Positions 18,973 to 27,749 of a stretch of 46,516 nt of DNA are shown here, piece by piece (within the stretch, counting starts at the first letter, position 1; each line of letters opens with the position of its first letter). The translations under genes and the position numbers were made by a program. Under the pieces are notes generated by a model. The model was not told the DNA's origin and ran no database searches. It saw only the letters and a list, made by a program, of their open reading frames with translations. This DNA is from Chara braunii. Lineage: Eukaryota; Streptophyta; Charophyceae; Charales; Characeae. The stretch covers positions 761,231-807,746 of the forward strand of contig BFEA01000457.1 of the NCBI GenBank assembly GCA_003427395.1, read 5' to 3'.

Positions 18973-19464
18973 GGTTTTTATTGCTATGAATATCTCCCTC
19001 TTGCTGTACCCGTTCTTACACTATAGGGCCCTTCAACTTTCCTTTCCTCCCCTCATGCATGTTTTTCGTACAACATTTCATGTTTTTCATTCAGCCTTTG
19101 GTGGGCTGCGACGCGGGGCCATTGGTNAGGAGGCAAAGTTGGACCTACGTACCCCAGCCCTAAACTCATTCATATATATGTAAATTTATCTATCTATCAA
19201 TATATTATATGTAAATCTATCTATTTATCTATATATATACAGGCCTGTTCGGCTGACCTGACTAATTTTGCAGCCAACTGTGGCCCGCAGCCAGGCCAAG
19301 CCACCACCTGGCTGAAACCCAGTTGGGCCTGCATGTTCCAAAATTGCCCCGGAACAGCACCTGTAGGCTGCAGCAGGGACGGGCGGGTTGCAGCCATGGC
19401 CACCTGATTGCAGACACTCGTTTTCACATTTCCGGTATCATTGCCTCTGGCTGCTTCTAGCGCC

Positions 19465-19773
19465 TCAGGCCAGACTGTCTGCAGGACGCTGTCTAGACAG
19501 GATGGTCTCATCTCTCGCATGTAGCATCACTCTCTTGCCATCCGAACTCTTGCAATCCAGCAAATGCCTTATCTTAGTGTGATCCGTAATTGCTCTAAAA
19601 GCAGACGCCCGCATAAGCTCAAGGTAGTGTTCTACCATGCCAATCTCGTCATGCCTACCCAGTTTGGTGTCGCATCCTCTCACAGCCCCGATAATAGTCG
19701 CTCGTTGCTCATCTAGATAGACCTCGAAGAAGAAGCTCTCTCCGTCATCAGGAGTGTAGACATCTCTTGGCAT
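19465..19773 (-). CDS. Accessory protein B1, unknown (102 aa)
   Basis: It starts at ATG 19773, three bases (GCC) after the TAA of A2. Visible blocks are DDGESFFFEVYLDEQRATII, GAVRGCDTKLGRHDE, then MVEHYLELMRASAF and IRHLLDCKSSDGKR. The strand-turn-helix order matches LTR protein Y. The frame may be truncated at its C-terminus, since the suspected nested insertion begins at its end. No known family is recognised. The tight spacing to A2 suggests the pair is made from one RNA. Confidence 0.55.
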   Translation of the reverse strand: MPRDVYTPDDGESFFFEVYLDEQRATIIGAVRGCDTKLGRHDEIGMVEHYLELMRASAFRAITDHTKIRHLLDCKSSDGKRVMLHARDETILSRQRPADSLA

Positions 19774-19776
19774 GGC

Positions 19777-20172
19777 TTACCACACTCGGTTCCTAAGTAC
19801 CGCGTTGAGGATTGGTCCACAGTCCTTTCCATCGCAGAAGCTAACTGGCACAGGCGGACTTGGGAATATCTCAAACTCTTTAGGCAGGACACTCCAAGTC
19901 ACTTTCTTCCCTCGTTGTCTCAGAAACAGCCTTTCATCCAGAACATACTCAGCAACAGTTATCCAACATACCTCGTAATCGATCCCTCTCCTTGTCTCAG
20001 CAGCTACGTATGGCCTCATATCATAGTCATCCGTATCAAGAAACCGAGCTACAAGGACGTACAAGATCACTGAGTCGTGCTCACAAGTCACACACCTCTC
20101 AATGACGTACGGGAAGGCACCCCCAGCNGTGATCCTTGTTAGTGCCTCTATTGATTTCGTTATTGCTGACAT
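19777..20172 (-). CDS. Accessory protein A2, unknown (131 aa)
   Basis: The best-preserved A protein. Start ATG 20172 follows the TAA of A1 by seven bases. Sequence landmarks are SIEALTRI-AGGAFPYVIER, then LYVLVARFLDTDDYDMRPYV, a helix with DERLFLRQRGKKVTW, and FPSPPVPVSFCDGKDCGPIL near the end. Two cysteines (RC-TC) in the first third and two near CDGKDC could bind metal, but that is a guess. Stop TAA 19777-19779 is followed at once by B1. No homologue comes to mind. Confidence 0.6.
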   Translation of the reverse strand: MSAITKSIEALTRIXAGGAFPYVIERCVTCEHDSVILYVLVARFLDTDDYDMRPYVAAETRRGIDYEVCWITVAEYVLDERLFLRQRGKKVTWSVLPKEFEIFPSPPVPVSFCDGKDCGPILNAVLRNRVW

Positions 20173-20179
20173 CGACTAC

Positions 20180-20577
20180 TTACCAGGTTTGCCTCCTCAG
20201 TGCTGCATTGATAATTGGCTGNCAGTTCCTACCATCACAGAATCCTTTAGGTACTGGCGGGGTAGGAATCTTCTCAAAAATCCTAGGCAGTAAGNTCCAA
20301 CTCGCTTTTATCCCTTGTTGTCTCAACTGGTCCCTCTCGGCTTTGACACATTCCACTATGGCATCCCATTTAGTATAAAGACTAGGGTCTTGATCAGCCC
20401 CTTCTAGGATGTAGGGTCGAATATCATAATCATCAGTGTCCAGGAATCTAAAGACAAGCACATGCACGGTCGTCGTACTTTTACACAAGTAATGCATTTG
20501 ACAAACATATACGGGAAGACACCAACGCAAGTGACACGAGTTAGGGCTTCTAAGACATTATANTTTTCAGTCATCAT
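20180..20577 (-). pseudogene. Accessory protein A1, unknown, one frameshift
   Basis: The likely start is the ATG pair at 20577-20572, reading NVLEALTRVTCVGVFPY and then KCITC. A frameshift near 20480 separates this from the rest, VHVLVFRFLDTDDYDIRPYI, RQQGIKASW and PTPPVPKGFCDGR, in the frame that stays open to 20180. It is the first gene after the primer binding site and is about as close to A2 as A2 is to A4. Function is unknown. Confidence 0.55.
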
Positions 20578-20810
20578 CTAGTTTCTGACTTATGGACTTC
20601 TCAAGTGAAGGGTCNTGAAAACAAATTTCAAACCCTTGCTTCCAGGTTTGAATCATTTCAGATACACTTCTGCAAGAGGCCCCTCCTCTCGGGGCTCCTC
20701 TAGCCGAAAGTCTTTCTAACCTGAGCCAGACCTTGTACGAAATATGCTAGACTACTGCCTAGTCACAGAATATTGTGACCAAGGTCTGCTCCCAGGAACT
20801 CAAAATTTTT
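20578..20810 (-). other. Leader between primer binding site and A1
   Basis: About 230 non-coding bases. A short palindromic word (CAAAATTTTTGAG, 20801-20813) adjoins the primer binding site. A packaging signal would be expected here in principle; none can be identified. Confidence 0.4.
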
Positions 20811-20831
20811 GAGTCCCCGGCAACGGCGCCA
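20811..20831 (-). promoter_or_regulatory. Primer binding site, tRNA-Asp type
   Basis: The minus strand reads TGGCGCCGTTGCCGGGGA, the exact complement of the 3' end of plant cytosolic tRNA-Asp(GTC) including CCA, as I recall it. It lies four bases (AAAA) inside the inner end of the right LTR, which proves that this is the 5' LTR and fixes the element's orientation. Confidence 0.9.
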
Positions 20832-20981
20832 TTTTTGTCGCGCCCCCACTGCTTCAAGGATCCGGTTAGATGTCCTTCCTCGGACCGAGCGCAGTGGGTT
20901 GGTGGACTGGCAGACTGTTACGCAGGATTTTGATAGGTATAAAATAAAGGTGTATTCAGAGGCATTCTTTGTTACACTTAG

Positions 20982-21176
20982 TCATACAGCCGAGTAGTCA
21001 GGGTTATCCCTCCTGCCAGCGACGACACGGCTTAGAGTGACGCGTTCGAGTTTATCGCCTGCACCTGACTCCGTATAAAGGTTAGATTCAAGGTCANCGG
21101 AGTCCCTATTGCCCAGGAGTTCTTCAAGCTGCCTCGACTGTAACCTGTGTAACATAAGGAGAAAAATAACATACAT
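20982..21176 (-). CDS. Small LTR ORF Z, second copy (64 codons)
   Basis: The same 64-codon frame as 1345-1539, with start MYVIFLLMLHRL and end NPDYSAV, and about a dozen substitutions. No family recognised. Its persistence could be chance because both copies descend from one LTR. Confidence 0.25.
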   Translation of the reverse strand: MYVIFLLMLHRLQSRQLEELLGNRDSXDLESNLYTESGAGDKLERVTLSRVVAGRRDNPDYSAV

Positions 21177-21363
21177 AAATCATAGAGCAATTGACACTAA
21201 CAGAACGAGAAGACCAGAAACCAGACTCTGCAAGATCATGACCGGAGATACGAGAGTGAAGAGTGGTACACAGTGTATGCAGGGAGCAGCCATCGGAGGG
21301 CTGCAATCACTAATAAATCATAATAATGTCATGATACATCATAGTGACTAGAAAGAAAGAACC

Positions 21364-21861
21364 TCAATCAATAATGATAAGTNGTACCCCCTTGTGAGTA
21401 AGTGTTGTTGTCTGGGACTCCATATCTGGTACCCGCTGGTCCCCCTCGTCATTGAGAACCCGTATGGATATCGACTTTGGAAACACATAGCTGATATCAA
21501 GAGGCGCTGCTGGATCAATCTTGCAGATATAGGCCATGCATCTCGCCATCTCCTCGTCTGCATCGCTCCGAAGGTAAAGCTCCTCTGCGAGGGTGATATT
21601 GCCCGTAGCTCCAATCAATATCTCAATCTGTCCTCTCCTATTAGCGTAGACGTAACAAACCACGAGGAAACGATCTCCTTAAAGAGGCTTCCGAAAAGCC
21701 TGCATAGCAAAGTCAGCCCGGACCAAATGACTATAGTCATCTCTGAGATATTGGACTGGACCTTCCCCTCTTAGGGGACCAACAATCGCCTCGGTCNTAG
21801 GGTCGTTTGACATGTAGAAGTCAATTGCCCTCGAGCAGATACCATGCAAGAAGATACGCAA
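21364..21861 (-). pseudogene. LTR-encoded protein Y, second copy with one stop
   Basis: The counterpart of 1727-2224. The frame begins MRIFLHGICSRAIDFYMSND and is broken by a TAA at 21679-21681, after AFRKPL. It then continues in the same frame through CYVYANRRGQIEILIGATG and DEEMARCMAYICKIDPA to the common LIIID end. Since the only break is one stop, the ancestor clearly had the full 165-codon frame. Confidence 0.5.
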
Positions 21862-21910
21862 TCCTCCTCAATGTTGCTCTCCGTCGTCGTCGCTTACCGG
21901 TCTTTAAAGC

Positions 21911-22441
21911 TTAAGTCTCTGCAAGCAAGACTCCGTCTCTGTGGGTGTCCCAGTGAAAGTAATCTCCTAAGTCAATGTCACTCACGCAGCAAGGGTCAAA
22001 GTCAGACTCATCGGTCTCTGATCTTTGTATGCAAGTAGTGATCGGAACCTCGGATCTGACAATCTCTCTCCTTCTCCGATTGTCCTTTCGCCTCTTCCCC
22101 TTAGTGCGAGCCTCGCTAAGAGGTTTGGGATTGCACCCATCAAAGTTAAAGAGTACGACCCCTGGTGTTGAAGNAACGCGAGGAAACACCACATGTAACC
22201 AGTTATCCCTCCAATGGCTTTCCCTGCGGAATATGTAGTCTACTATCCTGTCATACGTGGTGCCTTTCACTCCTTTCCCAGCCCCCTTGACGGAGAAGGT
22301 AATCACCAGCGTGTGCCGCGATGTAGGGGACTCATTGGCCCTGGTAATGAAGCTCTGCTGTCCGACATATTGATAACAGAACTTCTCAACTAGCTTACCC
22401 CACGCGGGGGCTGTCTCACAATGACGGGCCAGCTTTGGCAA
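21911..22441 (-). CDS. LTR-encoded protein X, second copy (176 aa)
   Basis: The full-length copy of X, open from MPKLARHCETAPAWGKLVEK to VLLAET. Compared with 2274-2783 it has seven extra codons near the C-terminus (about GDYFHWD), and otherwise most changes are substitutions. As the 5' LTR copy it is downstream of the TATA box at 25668 and could be part of the leader of the genomic RNA. Remote likeness to the A proteins rests on the block around FPRV-STPGVVLFNFDGCNP. The function is unknown. Confidence 0.55.
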   Translation of the reverse strand: MPKLARHCETAPAWGKLVEKFCYQYVGQQSFITRANESPTSRHTLVITFSVKGAGKGVKGTTYDRIVDYIFRRESHWRDNWLHVVFPRVXSTPGVVLFNFDGCNPKPLSEARTKGKRRKDNRRRREIVRSEVPITTCIQRSETDESDFDPCCVSDIDLGDYFHWDTHRDGVLLAET

Positions 22442-22514
22442 AAGGGGGGTGCGCTCCTGTGAATATAAATACTCTCTCTCTAATGTCTGAAAACAGTAGT
22501 AAGCAACNANCTCA

Positions 22515-22795
22515 ATNNAGGGGCCCGCCTNAATAGGCTCAGCTCAATCNATAAGAGTCTCAAAGGGAGGGCCCGCCTNAAGGGGNCANGNTGAACTGCA
22601 GCAATCCCAAGGAATGGGCCCGCCTGAAGNGGCCTNNCTGAACTGTAGCAATCTCAAGGAATNGACCCGCCTAAAGGGGCCTNGCTAACCTGCNGCAATC
22701 TCAAGGAATGGGCCCGCCTGAAGGGGCCTGGCTGAACTGCAGCAATCTCAAGGAAAGGGCCCGCCTGAAGGGGCCCGACTGAACAGCAACTGATC
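22515..22795. repeat. LTR tandem array 1, right copy
   Basis: About six units of about 47 bp with GGGCCCGCCTGAAGGGGCC and AACTGCAGCAATCTCAAGGA; the counterpart of 2858-3178. Rich in N. Confidence 0.87.
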
Positions 22796-23034
22796 AGCAA
22801 GACATCTCATGCACAGGGACCAGTTATAAACGCTGAATGTACTGGGGCTGGACTGTGCCAAGTCNTCTGTGCAGGGACTGNACTACAAAATGCTCTCCGT
22901 GCGGAAAAGTATCATGAGCATGGGGTGGTGCTGATCAGCAAGNAAATAAATCTATANGAGTAGGATGCCAAACAATCTCTAGAGTCCATCCATCTGCAGA
23001 GTCCTCACACCAAGGCAAGACCAAGCCTAGGCGC

Positions 23035-23660
23035 ATGCTCAAGTGATGATGCCAANCTCGGGCGAGCGTGGGCGCGCNCCAAAAATAGTTGTACCAAGCA
23101 TNGGCGCGCAAGGGNGCGCACTCAAAAGGCAACCCCGAACATGGGCGCGCATGGGCGCGCACTCAAATAGCAATGNCGANCATAGGCGCNCGTGGGCGCA
23201 CACTCAAATAGCCATCCCAGGCATGGGCGCGCGTGGGTGCGCACTCAAATAGTCATGNCGAGCATAGGCNCGCATGGGCNCNCACTCAAATAGTAATCCA
23301 AGGCATGGGCGCGCATGGGCACGCACTCTAATAGCAAGGTCGAGCATAGGCGCACGTGGGCGCGCACTCAAATAACAATCCCAGGCATGGGCGCGCACTC
23401 AAATAGTCGTACTAAGCCTGGGCGCGCATGGGCGTGCACTCGAGTAACAATATCAAGCTTGGGCGCACGTGGGCACGTGCTTAAATAACAATATCAGGCC
23501 TGGGCGTGCATGGGCGCACACTCAAATATTAATACCTAGCATGAGCGCGCATGGGCGTGCACCCGAATAGCGATACCAAGCTTGGGCGCACACAAAAAAA
23601 TAAATCAATATCAACCTTGGACGAGCAAGCGCGCGCAACTAAACACCAACCTTGGGTGCG
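23035..23660. repeat. LTR tandem array 2, right copy
   Basis: About fifteen units of about 40 bp with GGCGCGC-T/ATGGGCGCGCAC and CAAATAGCAAT words, the counterpart of 3425-4110. Unit order is not identical to the left copy. Confidence 0.87.
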
Positions 23661-23689
23661 CACTCCGCCGTATAAAATAAATCTCATTG

Positions 23690-24345
23690 GGCGTGGTTAT
23701 GCAATGCTCGGCCTTCACTCAGGGCCAGGATGCTGTTGCCTGCTACTTATGTGACCACCCTTGACCTTCACTTAGGGCCGGACACTGTTGCCTGCAAAAT
23801 GCGTGATAAAATGAGTCTTACCTTGCTTGGCCTCTGGGTGTAACACTTGGCCTTCACTCAAGGCCGAGGCACTGTTGCCCGTCGTGTGGATGATCAGCTG
23901 AGCAGGAGCTGGTCCCACAGATAAATGAATAAATGAATAAAGAAGCAAAACCACGTCAGTTGTGCCCTACAGCTAAGTGCAACACTCAGTCTTTGCTTAG
24001 GGCCGAGGCACCGCAGCCTGTTGCGTGTGTGACCAGCCAAAGCAAGTGTTCGTCTTATCTCAATAATTCAAGCAGCTGAGTGCACCACTCAGTCTTCACT
24101 TAGGGCTTAGGCACTACAGCTTGCTGCGCGTGTAACCAGCCAAAGCAAGTGTTGGTCTTGTCTCAAGCAGATGAGTGCACCACTCAGCCTTCACTTAGGG
24201 TTGAGGCACTACAACTTGCTGCGTGTGTAACCAGCCAAGCAAACGCTGGCCATAAATCAATAAACTCAGACAGGTGGGTGCACTTACTCAGCCTTCACTT
24301 ACGGCTGAGGCACTGCCGTCCGCTGCGCATGTGACCAGCTAGACA
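23690..24345. repeat. LTR tandem array 3, right copy (expanded)
   Basis: About seven units share GCCTTCACTTAGGGC-GAGGCA and TGTGACCAGCC, against three in the left LTR. The outer units are more divergent than the inner ones. Confidence 0.85.
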
Positions 24346-24589
24346 TAAATAAGATAATTGACTTGTATGCCAAGCTCCTAGATGCTGGCGCTTTGACTGC
24401 AAAATCGATGTCCTCATACGGATATAGTATTCGCATAATGGCCATAGTTCACGGAACAGATGCCAATGGGCATCGGGGCAACTTTCATAACTTGGGCGCA
24501 CCCTGGCGCACTGTTCAGCTCTCAGATACAATGTGTGTGTGTGTGTGCGCACAGTTCAGAAAAACAGTCTTCAAAAACATGGTTCCCTC

Positions 24590-25185
24590 AGATACGGCGC
24601 GCGTGGGCGCACAGTTCAAAAGCCAGGTATAATACGAGCGAGCGCACTGTTCGAACACGATCCTCAAGCATAGTGCGAGCAAGTGCACAAATCAGATATA
24701 GCCCACAGACATGGCGCGCACTCACGCACAGTTCAGATATAGCCCACAGGCACGATGCGCGCAGGCGCACAGTTCAGGTACAACCCACAGACACGGCGTG
24801 TGCAGGCACACAGTTCAGGTACAGCCGAAAGGCACAGCGTGCATTGACGCACAGTTCAGGTACAACCCACAGGCACGGAGTGTGCGGGCGCACAGTTCCG
24901 ATACAGCCCATAGGCACGGCGTGCGAGGGCACACAGTTCCGATATTGCCCACAGACACGATGTGGGCAAATACACAGTCCAAATGTCGTTCTCAAGTATG
25001 GCGCACAGTTCATATATAGCCTTCAAGTATGGTGTCAGCAGATACACAGTCCAAATACTGTTCTCTGGTATGGCGCGTGCGGGCTCACAGTTCATACACG
25101 ACCCTCATGTATGGTGTGCGCTGGCGCACAGTTCATACATGGCCCCCATGTATAGTGTGCGCTGGCGCACAGTCCAACAGCGTTG
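24590..25185. repeat. LTR tandem array 4, right copy
   Basis: About fourteen units of about 43 bp with GGCGCACAGTTCAGGTACA and CCACAGGCACGGCG, matching 4600-5215. Long open frames across it come from the repeat. Confidence 0.87.
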
Positions 25186-25667
25186 CACATAGCCGACCAG
25201 GGAGTCTGGCAAGTGCAGGGAGCACACAGATGGACTTAGCAGCTCACTAAGGCAGGTGGGCGCCCATCAGCCAACAAAGAAGTAAGTGATTATGACACAT
25301 GAGAGGTAAGCAGTCGAGAAGGAGGCAATGAGGAGCGAGAGAGAGAAAGGGGGAAGAGAANGGAAAGAGGAAAGGGAAGGTGAGGGGCANAGAGAGAGCA
25401 ACTGCACAAGACTGGTGACTNGGTGGGTCCCCGAGAGACCTTCCCCTGCCAACCTTGCCCCTTCCTTTCCTTACCTCTGCCCTTGCTTGCCTCGGTTTTG
25501 TCCTCTCTTGCTCATAACTCCAACTCTTGTCACGCTCGCGTTAGCATGTCGCCGCTCCTTAGGTCATGCAATACCCTAAGCGGTGTGTCTCCCGTCTCTC
25601 GTCGTTCTGCCAGCATTGCTGCATTCCGCAAGTGAGAGCCTCTCTCTCTCTAGTGACACGGCCTCTT

Positions 25668-25674
25668 CTTTATA
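25668..25674 (-). promoter_or_regulatory. TATA box of the 5' LTR (TATAAAG)
   Basis: The minus strand reads CCGCTATAAAGAAGAGG, unchanged from the left LTR. It would start the genomic RNA near 25640, giving a leader of nearly 5 kb inside the LTR before the primer binding site. No experimental start is known. Confidence 0.65.
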
Positions 25675-25737
25675 GCGGAGAGGCCAGGTGATCGGGTGCT
25701 GGATATGGCAGCGCCATGGTCGAGGCTGGTGCTAAAA

Positions 25738-26300
25738 TTTGACCAGGTCAAAGTTAATTTTAGCACCAGTCCCGATCTTGGGACACGAAGGGTCAGCCTT
25801 AGGTAGCTGAACNGTCAGTCCCACGCTNAAAGTAGTGTGGGACTGCGCTAATTTTAGTATGGGACTGGTGCAGGCCCAGTCCCCAGTANNTGAACATTCA
25901 GTCCCATGCTAAAAATAGTGTGGGACNGTGCTANTTTTAGCACGGGACTGGCGCTGGCCCAATCCCCGNTAGATGAACAGTCAGTCCCACGCTNAAAATA
26001 GCGAGGGACTGTGCTAATTTTAGCACGAGACTGGTGCTGGCCCAGTCCCCGNTAGATGAACAGTCAGTCCCACGCTAAAAATAGTGAAGGACTGTGCTAA
26101 TTTTAGCAAGGGACTGGCGCTGGCCCAGTCCCCGGTAGATGAACAGTCAGTCTCACGCTAAAAATAATGTGGACTGTGCTAATTTTAGCACAGGACTAGT
26201 GCAGGCCAAGTCCCCGGTAGACGAACAATCAGTCCCACGCTAAAAATAGCGTGGGACGGTGCTAATTTTAGCACGGGACTAGTGCAGGCCCGACTTTGGG
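25738..26300. repeat. U3 hairpin array, right copy
   Basis: Five to six units carry the CCCACGCTA-AAAA-TAGCGTGGG stem and the GTGCTAA-TT-TTAGCAC stem. The foldback GGTGCTAAAATT/AATTTTAGCACC opens the array. It lies upstream of the TATA box in transcript sense. Confidence 0.88.
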
Positions 26301-26740
26301 AAACGAACAGTCAGCCCCGTCCCTAAAATAGCATGTGACCCTATTTTAATCATTTCTAGGGCCGGGTTATTTAATTACTTGACTGTTTTGGGACTATTCG
26401 ACTTCCTACCGGATTACACGGCCGTGTCGGTCCGGTCCCAAATAGTCACTCTTGAGTATCTCACTAACCCTAGGTCTGTTTCAGGTGTCGTTTGGACCAG
26501 ACCCCACTAATTCCCTTCTTGCGGTCGCGACGGTTCAGTCCACATGGGACGATCAGACTCCCAGAGGGTTGTACTGCCACGCCACCCCTTTTCGTGACTT
26601 CGGCCCAAGGGAATTTCGACCGATGCGCTAGGGCCTAACTGACCGCGGTTGTGGACATTTCCATGGCGCAGACTTGACGTAGCGTGGAGGTTCACCAAAA
26701 CGAGTCGACTTCCGCTGCTGTGTCACGTCGTCTTCCGACA

Positions 26741-26878
26741 CCGCCTCCGCCATCCCACCTCCGCCTTCCCGCTGTCCCGCCTCCGCCATCCCGCCCCCGC
26801 CATCATGCCTCCGTCGTTCCGCCTCCGCCATCCCACTTCCACCGCCATCCCACCTTCCTGCGCTTCCCGCCTCCGACA
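26741..26878. repeat. CCGCC-rich minisatellite, right part of target
   Basis: Degenerate CTCCGCC-ATCCC units continue the block cut at 1198. Confidence 0.85.
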
Positions 26879-26884
26879 CACACA

Positions 26885-26939
<55 letters not shown>

Positions 26940-26944
26940 AAATA
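26879..26944. repeat. (CA)n microsatellite
   Basis: CA dinucleotides with a few interruptions (ATGCGCG near 26885). Confidence 0.95.
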
Positions 26945-26949
26945 CACAC

Positions 26950-26978
26950 AATCAACAAATCAATCAATCAATCAATCG

Positions 26979-27012
<34 letters not shown>

Positions 27013-27015
27013 CAG

Positions 27016-27076
<61 letters not shown>

Positions 27077-27274
27077 CAATCAATCAATCAATAAATAAAA
27101 ATGTTCGTTGATTGATTGATCGATTGATCGATTAAGTGATTGTTTGGAAAAAAAAACAGTCAATCAATCAATCAGTCGATTAAAGGATCAATCAAGATGT
27201 TGAATGATAGATTGATTGAATGATTGAAGGATTGTTTGATTGATGGATTGATTGATTGACGGATTTATTGATTG

Positions 27275-27351
<77 letters not shown>

Positions 27352-27396
27352 CCAGTTGATTGATTGATTGATTGATTGATCGATTGATCAATTGTT
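26950..27396. repeat. Opposing (CAAT)n and (ATTG)n arrays
   Basis: AATC/CAAT units fill 26950-27095, a short mixed centre follows, and GATT/ATTG units fill 27218-27395. The two halves are reverse complements of each other over more than 140 bases, so single strands can fold into a very long hairpin. Confidence 0.93.
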
Positions 27397-27597
27397 TTTT
27401 TTCTTTTTAATCTTTTCTTTTGCGTTGCACTAATCCATGAGTTTTATTGTGTGTTGATGCAGGTGGCGCCGTCGTTCGGCCAGTCGTGGCGGTGGAAACC
27501 GCCGACCAAGGCACAAGCCGGGAGGTGCACCAGCGGGCGAAAGGCGGGCGTTGATGTCGATCATCGGGGCCGAACAATTTTCAGCATTTTTCATAGG

Positions 27598-27662
27598 CGT
27601 TTGAATGCCCGTTGAACGCCCGTTAAACGCCCGTTGAACGTGCGTTGAACGGGGTTCGACGG
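27598..27662. repeat. Short GTTGAACG tandem repeats
   Basis: Five to six copies of CCGTTGAACG and variants in about 65 bases, just upstream of the hAT coding region. The words recur at 820-905. They could be subterminal binding sites of the hAT element. The stretch 27400-27597 otherwise shows nothing. Confidence 0.6.
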
Positions 27663-27749
27663 GGCGCGCCTTTGGAGGGGGTACAAAATGTTGTGCAAAC
27701 ATACCCGCGAACATGAGCCTGCGCCCAGAAATGTGCAGCAAGATTATAG

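Larger units (their letters stand above)
17515..19464. other. Probable nested insertion splitting the accessory-gene chain
   Basis: No A, B or gag-like sequence is found here, although it lies between B1 and A3. The two edges look like degenerate inverted copies of one another: the left at about 17538 (TTGCAAACTGCATCCGACCC) and the right, ending near 19400, whose complement reads CTGCAACCCGCCCGTCCC. It contains two poly(A)-tailed copies (annotated separately), a CCGCC/GGGGC-rich block and a TATC run near 19180-19240. A decayed DNA transposon carrying other inserts is one reading. Confidence 0.4.
1199..26740 (-). mobile_element. Giant Ty3/Gypsy LTR retrotransposon, about 25.5 kb
   Basis: Two long direct copies, 1199-6622 and 20836-26740, both start TGTCG and end CCGACA on the plus strand and bracket 14.2 kb. 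The coding order is read leftward: protease, reverse transcriptase, RNase H, integrase, which is the Ty3/Gypsy order. The right copy is therefore the 5' LTR. The flanks share CCGC (1195-1198 and 26741-26744), compatible with a 4-bp target duplication or a 5-bp one with a mismatch, but the target is low-complexity. The LTRs look about 90% alike where compared, so the insertion is old. Size and LTR length are at the upper end for plant LTR elements. No chromodomain is visible on its integrase. Lineage is uncertain: the size and antisense ORF recall Tat/Ogre elements, but the RT motifs do not. Confidence 0.93.
20836..26740 (-). repeat. 5' LTR of the giant element (5,905 bp)
   Basis: It matches 1199-6622 throughout and is followed by the primer binding site. 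It carries its own copies of Z, Y and X, arrays 1 to 4, the TATA box and the U3 hairpin array. Many N positions limit comparison. Confidence 0.93.

Noticed and set aside
20801-20813. Short palindrome beside the primer binding site as a functional signal
   Set aside because: Thirteen AT-rich bases are too short to support a call.
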